Source: Trichomonas vaginalis G3
Lineage: Eukaryota > Parabasalia > Trichomonadida > Trichomonadidae
Assembly: GCF_026262505.1 (NCBI RefSeq)
Contig: NC_067205.1
Location: 310,001-374,000 of the forward strand
Direction: 5' to 3'
DNA length: 64,000 nt
Shown piece after piece: positions 40,296 through 49,443 of this stretch. The notes below the pieces were generated by a model, which was not told where the DNA came from, made no database searches, and was given only the letters and a program-made list of their open reading frames with translations. Made by a program: the position numbers and the translations under genes. Position 1 is the stretch's first letter; each line of letters begins with the position of its first letter.

Positions 40296-40302
40296 CTTGC
40301 AC
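40296..40302 (+). repeat. 7-bp target-site duplication, right copy
   Basis: CTTGCAC directly after the right TIR, identical to 39234-39240. Confidence 0.85.
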
Positions 40303-41125
40303 AGGATTTATTTCAATTAATCGGTAATACAAATATCAAATCATGAAAATCCATCGCGTTTTTCCTTTAAATAGTAATTAAATAGTTACATTCATGATAT
40401 TTGCATGATTTGTTCCGAAAAGAGTACAAAATATTAAAATAAACTGTAAAATGGAAATTTCTTTCGCAAAAAACAAAAATAAACTCAAATTTTAATGCAA
40501 TTCGTAATCGTTTCTGTATGTTATATCTTATTTCAAAGAGTAAGAGTGGGACTCAAAATGAAAGTGCTCCAAAAAAGTTGTCAATTTACGAAAATTTTCC
40601 GTGAAGTATTCAAAATAATCGAACAAATCTGGCAGCTTGTTGAATATAATCATATTATTTAGATATTAGGAGTAAGTAAGATTACTTTTTGATAGGACTT
40701 CAGCTATCGTCACTTGTCCACATCCTTCAATTATCGTCATTTGTCGATTACCAAAGAGTATTATGAGTATCTAATGATATCATTTCGAAATCAAATCAAT
40801 AAATTAAGTTGTCTCTGTAAAATTTCACATTTTATGAGATTCAATAATTTTGATTCAATTTTCAAAAAGGGAGATAATTGAGAATTGAATGATTTTTACG
40901 AGATTAAACGATGATTATATTTCATGCAGAAAATATGTTTTTAATGTTTATACTTGATTGGTGATTGAAAAGTGCCCTCAAAATTTGAAAAAGAGTAAAA
41001 TCAAAATGTATACATTTCTAAAGCATCTTTAGTGCCTATTCTTATTTCATAAATTTAATTATTAGAAAAATTTTTGCTCTCAAAAAATTCAGTACTCTTA
41101 TCAATATATCGAATTGTTCTAAAAA
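40303..41125. other. AT-rich intergenic stretch
   Basis: About 820 bases without a gene. GATAGGACTTCAGCTATCGT and a nearby CTTCAATTATCGTCATTTGT form a loose direct repeat near 40695-40745. Nothing else is supported. Confidence 0.4.
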
Positions 41126-41132
41126 TCATTTT
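41126..41132 (+). promoter_or_regulatory. initiator (Inr) TCATTTT of the EF-hand gene
   Basis: TCATTTT starts 13 bases before ATG 41139; strict TCA-Y-W match. Confidence 0.6.
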
Positions 41133-41138
41133 TCTAGA

Positions 41139-41711
41139 ATGGGAGTTTATCAATCGTGCGTCGAAAAAGGATATATCTCAGAGTCAGATGCTCAGAAGAT
41201 CTCTAATAATACATTCTTCACAGAGAAGCAAATTTTCATCTTAGCGCAAATCTACAGGAAATTGACAAAAGCTGCCCAGATTACAATCGATAGCTTTTGC
41301 AAGAACCTCCAGATTAAGAATAGAAGCATTGGTGAGATTCTCTACAGGATCATTGATTCCGATGGAAGTGGAGATATTGATTTCATGGAATTTGTTGAAG
41401 GACTTAATAAATTCCATCCAGATGCTCCATTTGATGAGAAGGTAAGACTATGCTTCCAAGCATATGATAGTGATGGATCTGGAGCTGTTTCTAGAGATGA
41501 AATTCAAGAAGTCATTAAGATTTCCATTGCCGATAATTCATTGATTGCATTAGATGATGCTCAAGTGACCCAAATTGTTGATCAATTAATAAGTCAATAT
41601 GATGATGACGGCAGTGGAGAATTGGAAATCGAAGAGTTTACAGAAATGGTTTCTGCAGCTCCGGGTGTTATTGAAAGCTTTGACATCAATCTTGATGCCA
41701 TTTTTGGATAA
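41139..41711 (+). CDS. calcineurin-B-like EF-hand protein
   Basis: 190 residues. Three canonical EF-hand loops are visible: D73-E84 (DSDGSGDIDFME), D110-E121 (DSDGSGAVSRDE) and D155-E166 (DDDGSGELEIEE); the first, N-terminal hand of the family's four is degenerate. Length and spacing, and an MGVYQSC N-terminus suitable for N-myristoylation (Gly2) with palmitoylatable Cys7, suit the calcineurin B/CHP/CBL group. In that group the protein is the Ca2+-sensing regulatory subunit of the phosphatase calcineurin or of related targets. The C-terminal PGVIESFDINLDAIF resembles the CNB tail. A TCATTTT initiator lies just upstream. The partner cannot be told from this window. Confidence 0.87.
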   Translation: MGVYQSCVEKGYISESDAQKISNNTFFTEKQIFILAQIYRKLTKAAQITIDSFCKNLQIKNRSIGEILYRIIDSDGSGDIDFMEFVEGLNKFHPDAPFDEKVRLCFQAYDSDGSGAVSRDEIQEVIKISIADNSLIALDDAQVTQIVDQLISQYDDDGSGELEIEEFTEMVSAAPGVIESFDINLDAIFG

Positions 41712-42695
41712 GAATTTTTGTTTTATTTATAAACATGTTTATTATTTTTGAAATTTTCTTAACTTTATGTTTGGATGTCGAGAAAGATAAAACATGCCTT
41801 GTTGGTAGTTATAATTCTTATTTTCAGGAAAATATAGAATATTAAAATGTTGTTGAATAATCGGAAGAACAAACAAAGCAGAATAGAGCAAATCTGATGA
41901 TCACTATAGCTTATCTGTCTCCATCAAAGCAGACTTAATACAGCTGTAGGAGATTTGCTACATGATTCAATTCCAATTATGATATCATAACCCAGAAACT
42001 AATTGTAATGCATAGTTATTCTAACGGAAGCTGATGATGGAAAATAAAAACTTATGTGTCTATCAAAATTTGAAATTCTAAAATATTAAAATTGATTCAA
42101 ATGTGCAGGATATGTGATTCATGCTTTGTGTTTGGTTTAAAATACAGTACTATAGTCTGTAAGTTTTTATTAGCAAGATTCAATATCAAAATATGTAAAA
42201 ATGTTTTTAAATCGGCCGATAATATGTTTAGATAAAATTGTTGACTATTGTATGGCATATTTTTGCTAACAATACATGGATATGTTCAAAAATTTTAGAT
42301 CAATGATGGGTAAAAATAACATGATATCTAAATATGGAGTTATTTTAAATTTCGAAAACAAAAGAGTAATTTTATTTTAACTGTTTAAATTTGAAAAGAT
42401 TTCAAAATGAATAACCAAAATTCAAATTGGGGTTATTTATCATAGTTGAGTTAAATGTTTTTGATAGTTATGTGTCACTTTTAAGTCAGATCCATTTCAC
42501 AAAAAGATCTTGTGTTTGATAGTATATCGTTTGTATATGTTATGGACTTAAACCAATTATAATTTGACATTCCTGTCAGAAAATCATTTTAATTTTTCTG
42601 CCTTTGTAAAATTAAAATAATAAGATATCTCATTTCGATAACACCTTAAAATTTGAATGCCAACTAATTGAAATATTTACATTTTTCAATACTCA
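41712..42695. other. AT-rich intergenic stretch
   Basis: Almost 1 kb of AT-rich sequence between two plus-strand genes; no coding frame, repeat array or RNA gene that I can support. Confidence 0.45.
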
Positions 42696-45474
42696 ATGAA
42701 GAAAACATGTGAAATTAAAGCATCTTATTGTAACAAAGAAGGTGTAATTATTCATTCTATTAAGAAGCGTTATTTCGTTCTATATCCTGATGCATTAAAG
42801 TATTACACGACTTATCAAGGAGAAGAAAAAGGATCAATCCCGATTACGGGCGATCTTATTGTCGATAATGATCCGAAGTATAAGATCCAGCCATGCTTCA
42901 CCATATACAACCCAAGCAAGAAAAGAACGTACTATATTTTGCCTGAAACCGAAATTGATCGTGACGAATGGATTTACATTCTTAACAATGTCATTAATAA
43001 CAAGAAGGTTAATGGTCCGCAGGTATTTTTGTCACAGCGTCCTTCCATTTATGAAAATTATGTGACACTTTCCGAAGTGATTTGGAATGCGAAAAAAGAA
43101 GACATTCCAACTATTATTAAGCTGATCAAGAATGCAACTACCAAAAATGTTTTGTCCATGAAGCAGATTTTGGGCATGCTTGATTACATCTCACAAAGAA
43201 GACTCAAGAACCTCGAAGTGATGGCGGAACTCGCTCACGAATACATACACTCTCAGAGAGTGCCCGATATTCTTTCCTATTTCAAAGAATGCGAGCATCT
43301 TGTTGCAATTCTCATTAAGCGATGCGCATTGACGGGTAAAATGCCAGAAAAGTTCGTTGGCAAGTCGGAAAAAGATATTCTGGACATATATCAGCCAGGA
43401 TCTCTCTTCCATTGTTTGCTTCATGACAACGTTGACAATTTAAAGAAAATCATCAACGATTCTGCCTTCAACATCGAAAAGCTATACGATGGCAAGTCAA
43501 TTCTCGCCCTTGCAGCAAGGTTCGGCTCAGAGAATTGCTTCAGATACATTCTTTCCAAGAATATACCAATCAACGTCGAAGTTTTCGAAGACGCTTACTT
43601 TGGTGGCAACATTCAGATCGTCGAGATGCTGAAATCAGCCAATTTCGTACCACTCCGCTGCATAGATTTGGCTGTTCAGAACCATCAGTCAGAACTTGTC
43701 ACTTATCTCATGCGCGGCAAAGATCAGGAGTACACATGGGAAGCAGCGCTCAGTTCTTACAACTTTAAAGCGTTTTTCGATAAATTATTCACTAAATCAG
43801 ACGTTGATTCTACAGATTCCAAGGGAATGATACCACTGATGGCAGCAGCATCCACAGGATTCTACTCAATCGCGAGACTTCTCAATGATTTGGGAACATA
43901 TATCGAAATTCCAGGTCCAAAGCAATATACAGCCTTGCATTACGCAGTTGTTAATGACAATATCGAAGCTACCAGTTTCCTCATCTCTGTCAACGCGAAT
44001 CTCAATGCAATTACAGAAGATAACGAAACACCTTTGATTTTAGCGGCCAAAAAGGACTTACAAAACATTGGCTTCCAGTTATGTGACCATAAAGCCAATG
44101 TCGATCTCCAAGACAAACAAGGAAACACAGCTCTTATTTATGCAGCCAAAAACGGATCACAAAGTTTCATTTCCACATTAGTTGACAAAAACTGCAATGT
44201 AAACTTAGCGAACAGTGAAGGAAACACAGCTATTTTCTATGCAGTGTTGTCAGGAAAATCTGAAATTGTCAGTCAGCTCGTTGACAAAAACGCTCTTGTT
44301 AATATCAAAAACGGCAAAGGAGAAACACCTCTTATTTGGGCAGCAAGAGCAGGAAACATCGATGTAGTGAATACTTTACTTGATTACAAGGCTTCAATTG
44401 AAGAAAAAGATTAAGAATATTTGACTCCTCTTCAACATGTTGTTAGAGCTGACAAACCTGATGTTGTTAGACGTCTTTTGCAGAAAGGAGCATCACAGAA
44501 CTTGTTTGATAAGTCAGGAATAACTCCTTTGATGTATAGTTGTTCGAAGAATTTAGTTCAAACAACAAAAGTTCTTCTTGACTCGAAATGCAACACAGAA
44601 ATCACTGATTTCGAAGGAAAGACAGCTATTATTCATGCATGCTTAGGTAACTCCGCTGAATGTATTAATTTGTTGATAAAAGCAGGAGCGAACAAAGAAA
44701 GTGCTGATAAATTCGGAAGAACACCATTGTTAATCGCTATGGCAAGTCAGAGTTTCGATGCTTCTTACGCTTTGGCTCTGAATAAATGCGAATTCCACGT
44801 AAGAGATGTTCAAGGCGGAACTCCTTTCTTCTACGCTGTCTACTACAAAGATACAAGACTGGCCTGCTACATAATGAACAACACATTCGGAATTGACGTC
44901 AATATGTTAGTTGATGGAAAAGTTCCATTGATACATGCAATAGAAGGACACTCCCCTGAGATGGTACAATCATTATTGAAGCTAAACGCAAGACTAGATG
45001 TCAGAGATTCACATGGTTTACCACCTCTTTGTTTGGCAGCATCAAATAACGAAATTGACATCGTAAAAGTGTTTTTGAATCAAGAGAACTGCGATGTCGA
45101 TGTAAAGGATTTAAGAGGATCAACAGCATTGATGCATGCAAGTGCTTGTGGACACATAGAAATGATCAAACTGTTAGTTGACTTTGGTGCGAAATTGGAG
45201 GAAACAAACATGGCTCTTTACACTCCACTGTTTCGCTGTTTCACAGGAACAAGTTGAAGCTGCAAAAGTTTTGTTGGAAATGAATGCTGTTGTGAACTTA
45301 TTTGACTCAAGAGGAATGTCACCACTGATGATTGCTGCTTCAAATGATAACGCGGATATGGTCAAAGTATTGTTGAGTCACCACGCAGATAAGAACGTTG
45401 TGAACAAAGATGGAAAAACAGCTAGAGATTACGCTCTAGCAAGTGATGCAAAATCTGTTTTGGCTCTCCTCTAA
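42696..45474 (+). pseudogene. PH-domain ankyrin-repeat protein gene with one stop and one frameshift
   Basis: Residues 1-100 form a PH domain (SIKKRYFVLYPDALKYYTTY ... RDEWIYILNNV). A helical linker (about 110-230) follows, as in the trichomonad ankyrin family, then about 18 ankyrin repeats (NTALIYAAKNGSQSFISTLV, GETPLIWAARAGNIDVVNTL). The frame stops at TAA 44412-44414 (EEKD then stop), but coding continues in the same frame (YLTPLQHVVRADKPDVVRRL). A one-base loss at about 45226-45240 moves the last repeats (FAVSQEQVEAAKVLLE ... GKTARDYALA) to another frame, which ends at 45474. PH-ankyrin proteins are a large family here, probably binding membranes and partners; this copy would be about 925 residues if whole. 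With only two lesions it died recently, or the first 572 residues still act alone. Confidence 0.85.
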
Positions 45475-45868
45475 TGAAATATTATTTATTCTATATAATT
45501 GTTATAATAAAGCTTTATTCTATAATCGGATGAATCAATTTAATTGAGTTATTTTAGACCTCTCTTCATTGAATAATAAAGCAATTCATTGTTGTAATGT
45601 CCCTTGAAAAAGATTTGTTGCACCTTTGACGAGTATTTCGTTGGATTAGAGAAATTCCAATAAAATTACTCCTAAATTGATGATTTGTTTGATTTTCTTG
45701 ATTAACTTCAATGATAGTAGTATATGAGTGCGGGTTTTGTGACTTTTTTTGTTACATCTATATATAGACGATGCATTAAAATATAATTTATAAACACATT
45801 TAAAAAATTAACATTAATTTTAAAATAATTTATTTTTTATTTTTTTTTATAAAAGAAGCTATATATAG
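45475..45868. other. spacer between the ankyrin gene and the mobile-element-like ORFs
   Basis: About 390 AT-rich bases. GAGTGCGGGTTTTGTGACTT then TTTTTGTTAC near 45728-45753 vaguely recalls the TIRs at 18033 and 24901. Downstream of about 45780 the sequence becomes the T-rich leader type seen in front of the Polinton genes. Confidence 0.4.
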
Positions 45869-46459
45869 ATGATGTCAGATATTCCGCGATTAATTAAACA
45901 TTGTTTAAATCCTGAATGGGTTAAACTTCAATTTAAAAATGAAGATTGTGAATTATTAAATGAATATGAAAGCCAAAATAAGCTAATGAGGTATAAATAT
46001 AATGATAAAGAATATTTAATTTCATGGAATCAATGGAGTCATAATCAAAGACCTCATAAACGAGAAGAAGAAATTGAAAATAATGAAATGGAAATCATTG
46101 ATGACATTAAAGAGGATGGAATTCCTAAATTTTGTAGAAAAACCTTTAGAACTAAGTTAGGAGCATATAAACGTAGAGTATTAAATCCTGAATACATAAA
46201 ACATTTATTTAAAAAGGAAGACTGTGAATTATTAAACGCTAATGAATATGAAAATGCTAAATCAAAACTGAAATATAAATATATTGGAAGTGATGAAAGG
46301 TGTAAAGATAAAGATAAAGTTTATACAGTTTCATATAATAACTGGCACACGTTAGGGATAAGAAAACATTTAGGAGATTATGGGAAATGTTCTGAATTCT
46401 TTAAATCTAGTATGTACGAGAGAGTAAAAGAAATTAGAAATAATTATTTTCATGAATGA
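45869..46459 (+). CDS. protein with two copies of a 60-residue module, mobile-element type
   Basis: 196 residues. The same module occurs twice: LNPEWVKLQFKNEDCELLNE with YKYNDKEYLISWNQW (about 11-65), and LNPEYIKHLFKKEDCELLNA with YKYIGSDERCKDKDKVYTVS then YNNW (about 107-165). The layout (helix, CELL turn, then beta hairpin ending in a (S/Y)-W-N-x-W motif) resembles small treble-clef-like modules that precede or accompany HNH nucleases in phages and large DNA viruses, but no metal-binding cysteine set or nuclease core is visible. The leader is T-rich (TATTTTTTATTTTTTTTTAT), like those of the Polinton genes downstream, so the ORF may belong to that element or to a neighbouring one. It reads whole. 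Confidence 0.6.
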   Translation: MMSDIPRLIKHCLNPEWVKLQFKNEDCELLNEYESQNKLMRYKYNDKEYLISWNQWSHNQRPHKREEEIENNEMEIIDDIKEDGIPKFCRKTFRTKLGAYKRRVLNPEYIKHLFKKEDCELLNANEYENAKSKLKYKYIGSDERCKDKDKVYTVSYNNWHTLGIRKHLGDYGKCSEFFKSSMYERVKEIRNNYFHE

Positions 46460-46524
46460 AAAATAAACTTTGAAAATTCATGTCTTACATTTTTTGAATA
46501 ATTTATTTTTTTATTTAATGATAA

Positions 46525-46696
46525 ATGAGCGTCACAACTAACAACGTTAAGAAATTGGGATTCACAAATGAGGAAATAAAGGATATATTAGAGGAGGCGG
46601 GTTATGAAGTTAATAAATATTATTTAAGAAATTGTCAAAAATTTGCCGAGTTATTAAATGATTTAGATTATGATGGAAAAATGAATAAAGATGATG

Positions 46697-46734
<38 letters not shown>

Positions 46735-46737
46735 TAG
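46525..46737 (+). CDS. small helical protein ORF running into a poly-A tract
   Basis: About 60 residues (MSVTTNNVKKLGFTNEEIKD, then ILEEAGYEVNKYYLRNC) followed by a run of lysines encoded by an A tract of about 34 bases. The N-terminal part looks like a real helical domain; the A tract has probably replaced the original 3' end. A T-rich leader precedes it, as for the genes downstream. Function unknown. Confidence 0.4.
46700..46735. repeat. homopolymeric A tract (about 34 bases) at a sequence boundary
   Basis: An uninterrupted A run directly abuts the GC-rich motif that I take as the Polinton end. It could be a slippage-prone microsatellite or the mark of an insertion site. Confidence 0.8.
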
Positions 46738-46790
46738 TGGGGCTTCCAGGCGCGTTGCGCCCTCTAGCCCTGAAGATGTTTAGTATAAAT
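46736..46790. repeat. GC-rich palindromic motif, candidate Polinton terminus
   Basis: GGGGCTTCCAGGCGCGTTGC then GCCCTCTAG contains the inverted repeat GGCGC/GCGCC and is by far the most GC-rich short stretch in the region. Its position at the start of the Polinton gene block suggests part of the terminal inverted repeat. Confidence 0.45.
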
Positions 46791-46814
46791 GAAGTTTATA
46801 TTCGGAAAATTGTT

Positions 46815-46925
46815 AGTCTTCTGGTGTGAATTCGGAGGACTCTTCTTCTTCCTCCATTGCTTCTGGGAAGAAGCCTTCTTCTGGGTCGAAAACATTATAT
46901 AATGTGTCGCTTTTCACAAATTATA
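46815..46925 (-). pseudogene. Polinton: acidic C-terminal gene remnant
   Basis: A short minus-strand frame reads TLYNVFDPEEGFFPEAMEEE then a final EFTPED. It looks like the acidic tail of a protein whose body is missing. Element fossil. Confidence 0.35.
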
Positions 46926-46992
46926 TATGTTTTCATGCTTTGTCACTTTTCTGTCACTTTTCGGGTAAAAACATTTTTATTATTATATATAA

Positions 46993-47811
46993 ATGAATTT
47001 TACAAAACCACCGTTACCGTTCTTTGGAAATAAGAGTAGATGTAAAGATATTATATTGAGAGAACTTAAGAAACTACCGAATGGTCTAACATTTGTAGAT
47101 TTGTTCGGTGGAAGTTTCTATATATCCCATTTATGTCATACAATATTCCCAGACTCAAAGATTATATGCAATGACTTCGACAACTATATGGACCGTCTCA
47201 AACATATTCCAGACACAAACAATATATTGAAAGAGTTAAAAGAAAAGATACCTATAGGTAAGATGGAACGTATACCATTAGATAAGAAAAATATTGTGAG
47301 AGAGGTTTTGAAAAAAGCAGAATATATAGACTGGGATAGTATATCTGCTAGACTATTATATAGTGGTTCTATAAGAGTTCATGACATTGAAACATTTATG
47401 TCAAAAGTTTTATATCTTAACTATACAAATGTTTTCAAAGAGGACATAGAAAAATATATTGAGGGTATAGAGTTTGTGAGATGTTATTGGACAGAGTTGT
47501 ATGAAAAATATAAAGACAAGGAAAAAGTTTTCTTTATAGTGGACCCGCCGTTCTATAACACATGGGATTTTCAATACCAAGTAGACTGGACTTTGAGAGA
47601 CTCTTTAGAAACTTTAGACGTTTTACATAGCCATCCATGCTTTTACTTTACATCCGATAAAAGTGGTTTGGAAACCGTTATGAGATGGTTAGAGGACATA
47701 CATGACTATGAGTTTAGATATGACAAGATAGAGTATGAGAGAGGTCCCATAAACTGGAGAAAGTGTCATAACAAAGAAATTTTATTAGTAAGTAAATGTG
47801 GTTTGAAATAG
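46993..47811 (+). CDS. Polinton: DNA N6-adenine methyltransferase (D12/Dam class)
   Basis: 272 residues, reads whole. Motif order is that of D12 methylases: PLPFFGNKSR near the start (AdoMet-binding FxGxK), TFVDLFGGSFYISH (motif I-like) and VDPPFYN (the catalytic DPPY/F motif). D12 enzymes methylate adenine N6 in short target sites, commonly GATC; here the target is unknown. In a Polinton it could mark element DNA against host or viral nucleases. The leader has TTTTTATTATTATATATAA immediately before the ATG. It is the first plus-strand gene after the putative terminus. Confidence 0.85.
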   Translation: MNFTKPPLPFFGNKSRCKDIILRELKKLPNGLTFVDLFGGSFYISHLCHTIFPDSKIICNDFDNYMDRLKHIPDTNNILKELKEKIPIGKMERIPLDKKNIVREVLKKAEYIDWDSISARLLYSGSIRVHDIETFMSKVLYLNYTNVFKEDIEKYIEGIEFVRCYWTELYEKYKDKEKVFFIVDPPFYNTWDFQYQVDWTLRDSLETLDVLHSHPCFYFTSDKSGLETVMRWLEDIHDYEFRYDKIEYERGPINWRKCHNKEILLVSKCGLK

Positions 47812-47927
47812 GACTACTTGTTTTAGGTTTTTTCCATTGTGTCATTTATTTATTTGACGTGGCAGAAAAGTACAGAGAATATGAAGATGAACCAATGCCT
47901 GCAAATGTTCAGCATATGTACTCGTAA
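47796..47927 (+). CDS. Polinton: 43-residue membrane protein overlapping the methylase end
   Basis: MWFEIGLLVLGFFHCVIYLF then DVAEKYREYEDEPMPANVQH. One transmembrane segment (about residues 4-20) is followed by an acidic tail. The ATG overlaps the methylase gene by 16 bases, and AAATTTTATTAGTAAGTAA before it resembles the T-rich leaders of the element, so it is probably a real short gene. Confidence 0.55.
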   Translation: MWFEIGLLVLGFFHCVIYLFDVAEKYREYEDEPMPANVQHMYS

Positions 47928-47950
47928 GAGATATTTTTATCTAATATTAA

Positions 47951-48313
47951 ATGGACGCACAGAACTTAGCGAATGCACAGCAACCTGGACAACCAAACCC
48001 AGAGAATATTCCAAATGAAGTTAGAATACAAACTGCAATGGCAAACTATGGTCAAGTGCCAACAGATGTACAAATGCAAACTGCCATGTCAAATGACGCT
48101 GCGTTAGGTTTGCCACCATGGTATGCAAATATGAGATGGAAAGAGTTTTATACAAACCCTGAAGTGGGATATAAACAACTTTATGCAGATGACGCGAACA
48201 CAGGAGTTGACCCAGAATATGTTTTCTACCAGAGGAGAAACAGAATGTATGAGCTCCAGTTAAAGAATGCTATGGAACTCAACAGGAAACGTAAGAGACT
48301 AGGTGGACATTAG
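47951..48313 (+). CDS. Polinton: hypothetical 120-residue protein
   Basis: MDAQNLANAQQPGQPNPENI: a Gln/Asn/Pro-rich N-terminus with an internal repeat (VRIQTAMANYGQVP / VQMQTAMSNDAALG), then LPPWYANMRWKEFYTNPEVG and a basic C-terminus (RKRKRLGGH). It reads whole, is preceded by a T-rich leader (ATTTTTATCTAATATTAA) and is probably a structural or DNA-associated virion-type protein. No domain recognised. Confidence 0.55.
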   Translation: MDAQNLANAQQPGQPNPENIPNEVRIQTAMANYGQVPTDVQMQTAMSNDAALGLPPWYANMRWKEFYTNPEVGYKQLYADDANTGVDPEYVFYQRRNRMYELQLKNAMELNRKRKRLGGH

Positions 48314-48331
48314 ATTTTTACACGTAGTAAA

Positions 48332-48574
48332 ATGGGTTTCTTCAGTAGTATTGGAAACTTCTTCAGAAGAGTTGGAAGAGGTATATGGAATGGAATAAAA
48401 TCTGTCGGAAGAGGAATTTGGAACGGTGTCAAAAATATTGGTAAAAGAGTAGGTCAGTTCGTTGGTATTATACCTAAAGACCCTGAACCAGAAGAACAAG
48501 CCCCTGTTATACAACAACCTGAACCTGCACCACAGTCTAGTTGGCAACCAAATCCAACACCTCAACCGTATTAA
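48332..48574 (+). CDS. Polinton: small amphipathic protein, pVI/membrane-lytic-like candidate
   Basis: 80 residues, reads whole. The N-terminal half repeats an amphipathic, Gly- and Trp-containing basic helix (GRGIWNGIKSVGRGIWNGVK), then NIGKRVGQFVG. The second half is a Pro/Gln-rich tail. The pattern resembles membrane-active minor capsid proteins such as adenovirus pVI and the small amphipathic proteins of Polintons. The role is inferred from composition only. Confidence 0.5.
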   Translation: MGFFSSIGNFFRRVGRGIWNGIKSVGRGIWNGVKNIGKRVGQFVGIIPKDPEPEEQAPVIQQPEPAPQSSWQPNPTPQPY

Positions 48575-48578
48575 AAAA

Positions 48579-49426
48579 TTATATTTTTAACGTTCGATAG
48601 TAGTTGTATATGAAACTAAGTTCTAAGTAAAACGCATGGTATAATGGAATTATTCTTTTTCTTCCATCTGTAGTAAACCATACTTGAAAGTCTGAAATAC
48701 TTCCACTCGGCGGTTCATATAGCTTTGTAGGTTTTTCGTAAAAGTCATTTGCCAAGCATAAGAAAGAGTTTTGGGCGCCAGAAAATGAAGCATGAACAAT
48801 AATAGCATCTTGGTCGAAAACATCTTTAAATAAATATGGTTCATCTCTTGCATATCGACTGTAAATATTTGCTAAAGGAAGTTCAACTTTCTGATTTAAC
48901 ATTCTTTGCAAATAATACCATGACATTGCAGTGAATTCTGTATATATTTGTTCGTCTTTATTTGGATTGTTTTCGTAGATTTGAAATGACACTTGTGAAT
49001 TTTGTTTGTCATATACAATTCTCACATAAAGTGTGCTCTCGGTATTTGCATATTCATCAGCATATTTTGCATAACATGAATTTATTTTATCTTCTATATT
49101 TTTTAACGCAGTCTGTAGAGAAGATGAAAGGTCAACTTGTATTAGCTCAATTTCTTCCCACATTTTTCGTTTCCCTTCAGATATATAATCTATATGAAAC
49201 CTTACAATAAATGGAAAACTTTTATCTTCTACAGACACAAATTTTATTCTTCGAAAGCCAATAGATTTAGTAACAGATGGGTCTCTTAACCATCTTAATG
49301 GTAGTCAAAACGATAGCCTTCATGCTTTATAGTATCTAAGTCAAACTTTTGACCGACATTAGTAAAAAGTTCATCTAATGGTTTAGTTGTAGCAACTCTT
49401 GAATTTTCTTTTTCTATTGGAAGCAT
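48579..49426 (-). pseudogene. Polinton: minus-strand structural-type protein (fossil)
   Basis: A block reading MSVEDKSFPFIVRFHIDYIS through SRYARDEPYLFKDVFDQDAI and PLYHAFYLELSFIYNYYRTL, beta-rich and without known catalytic motifs. It starts near MLPIEKENSRVATTKPLDEL. The part is broken. It could be a minor virion protein, but this is a guess from position and composition. Confidence 0.45.
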
Positions 49427-49443
49427 ATTTTATCTATAATAAA

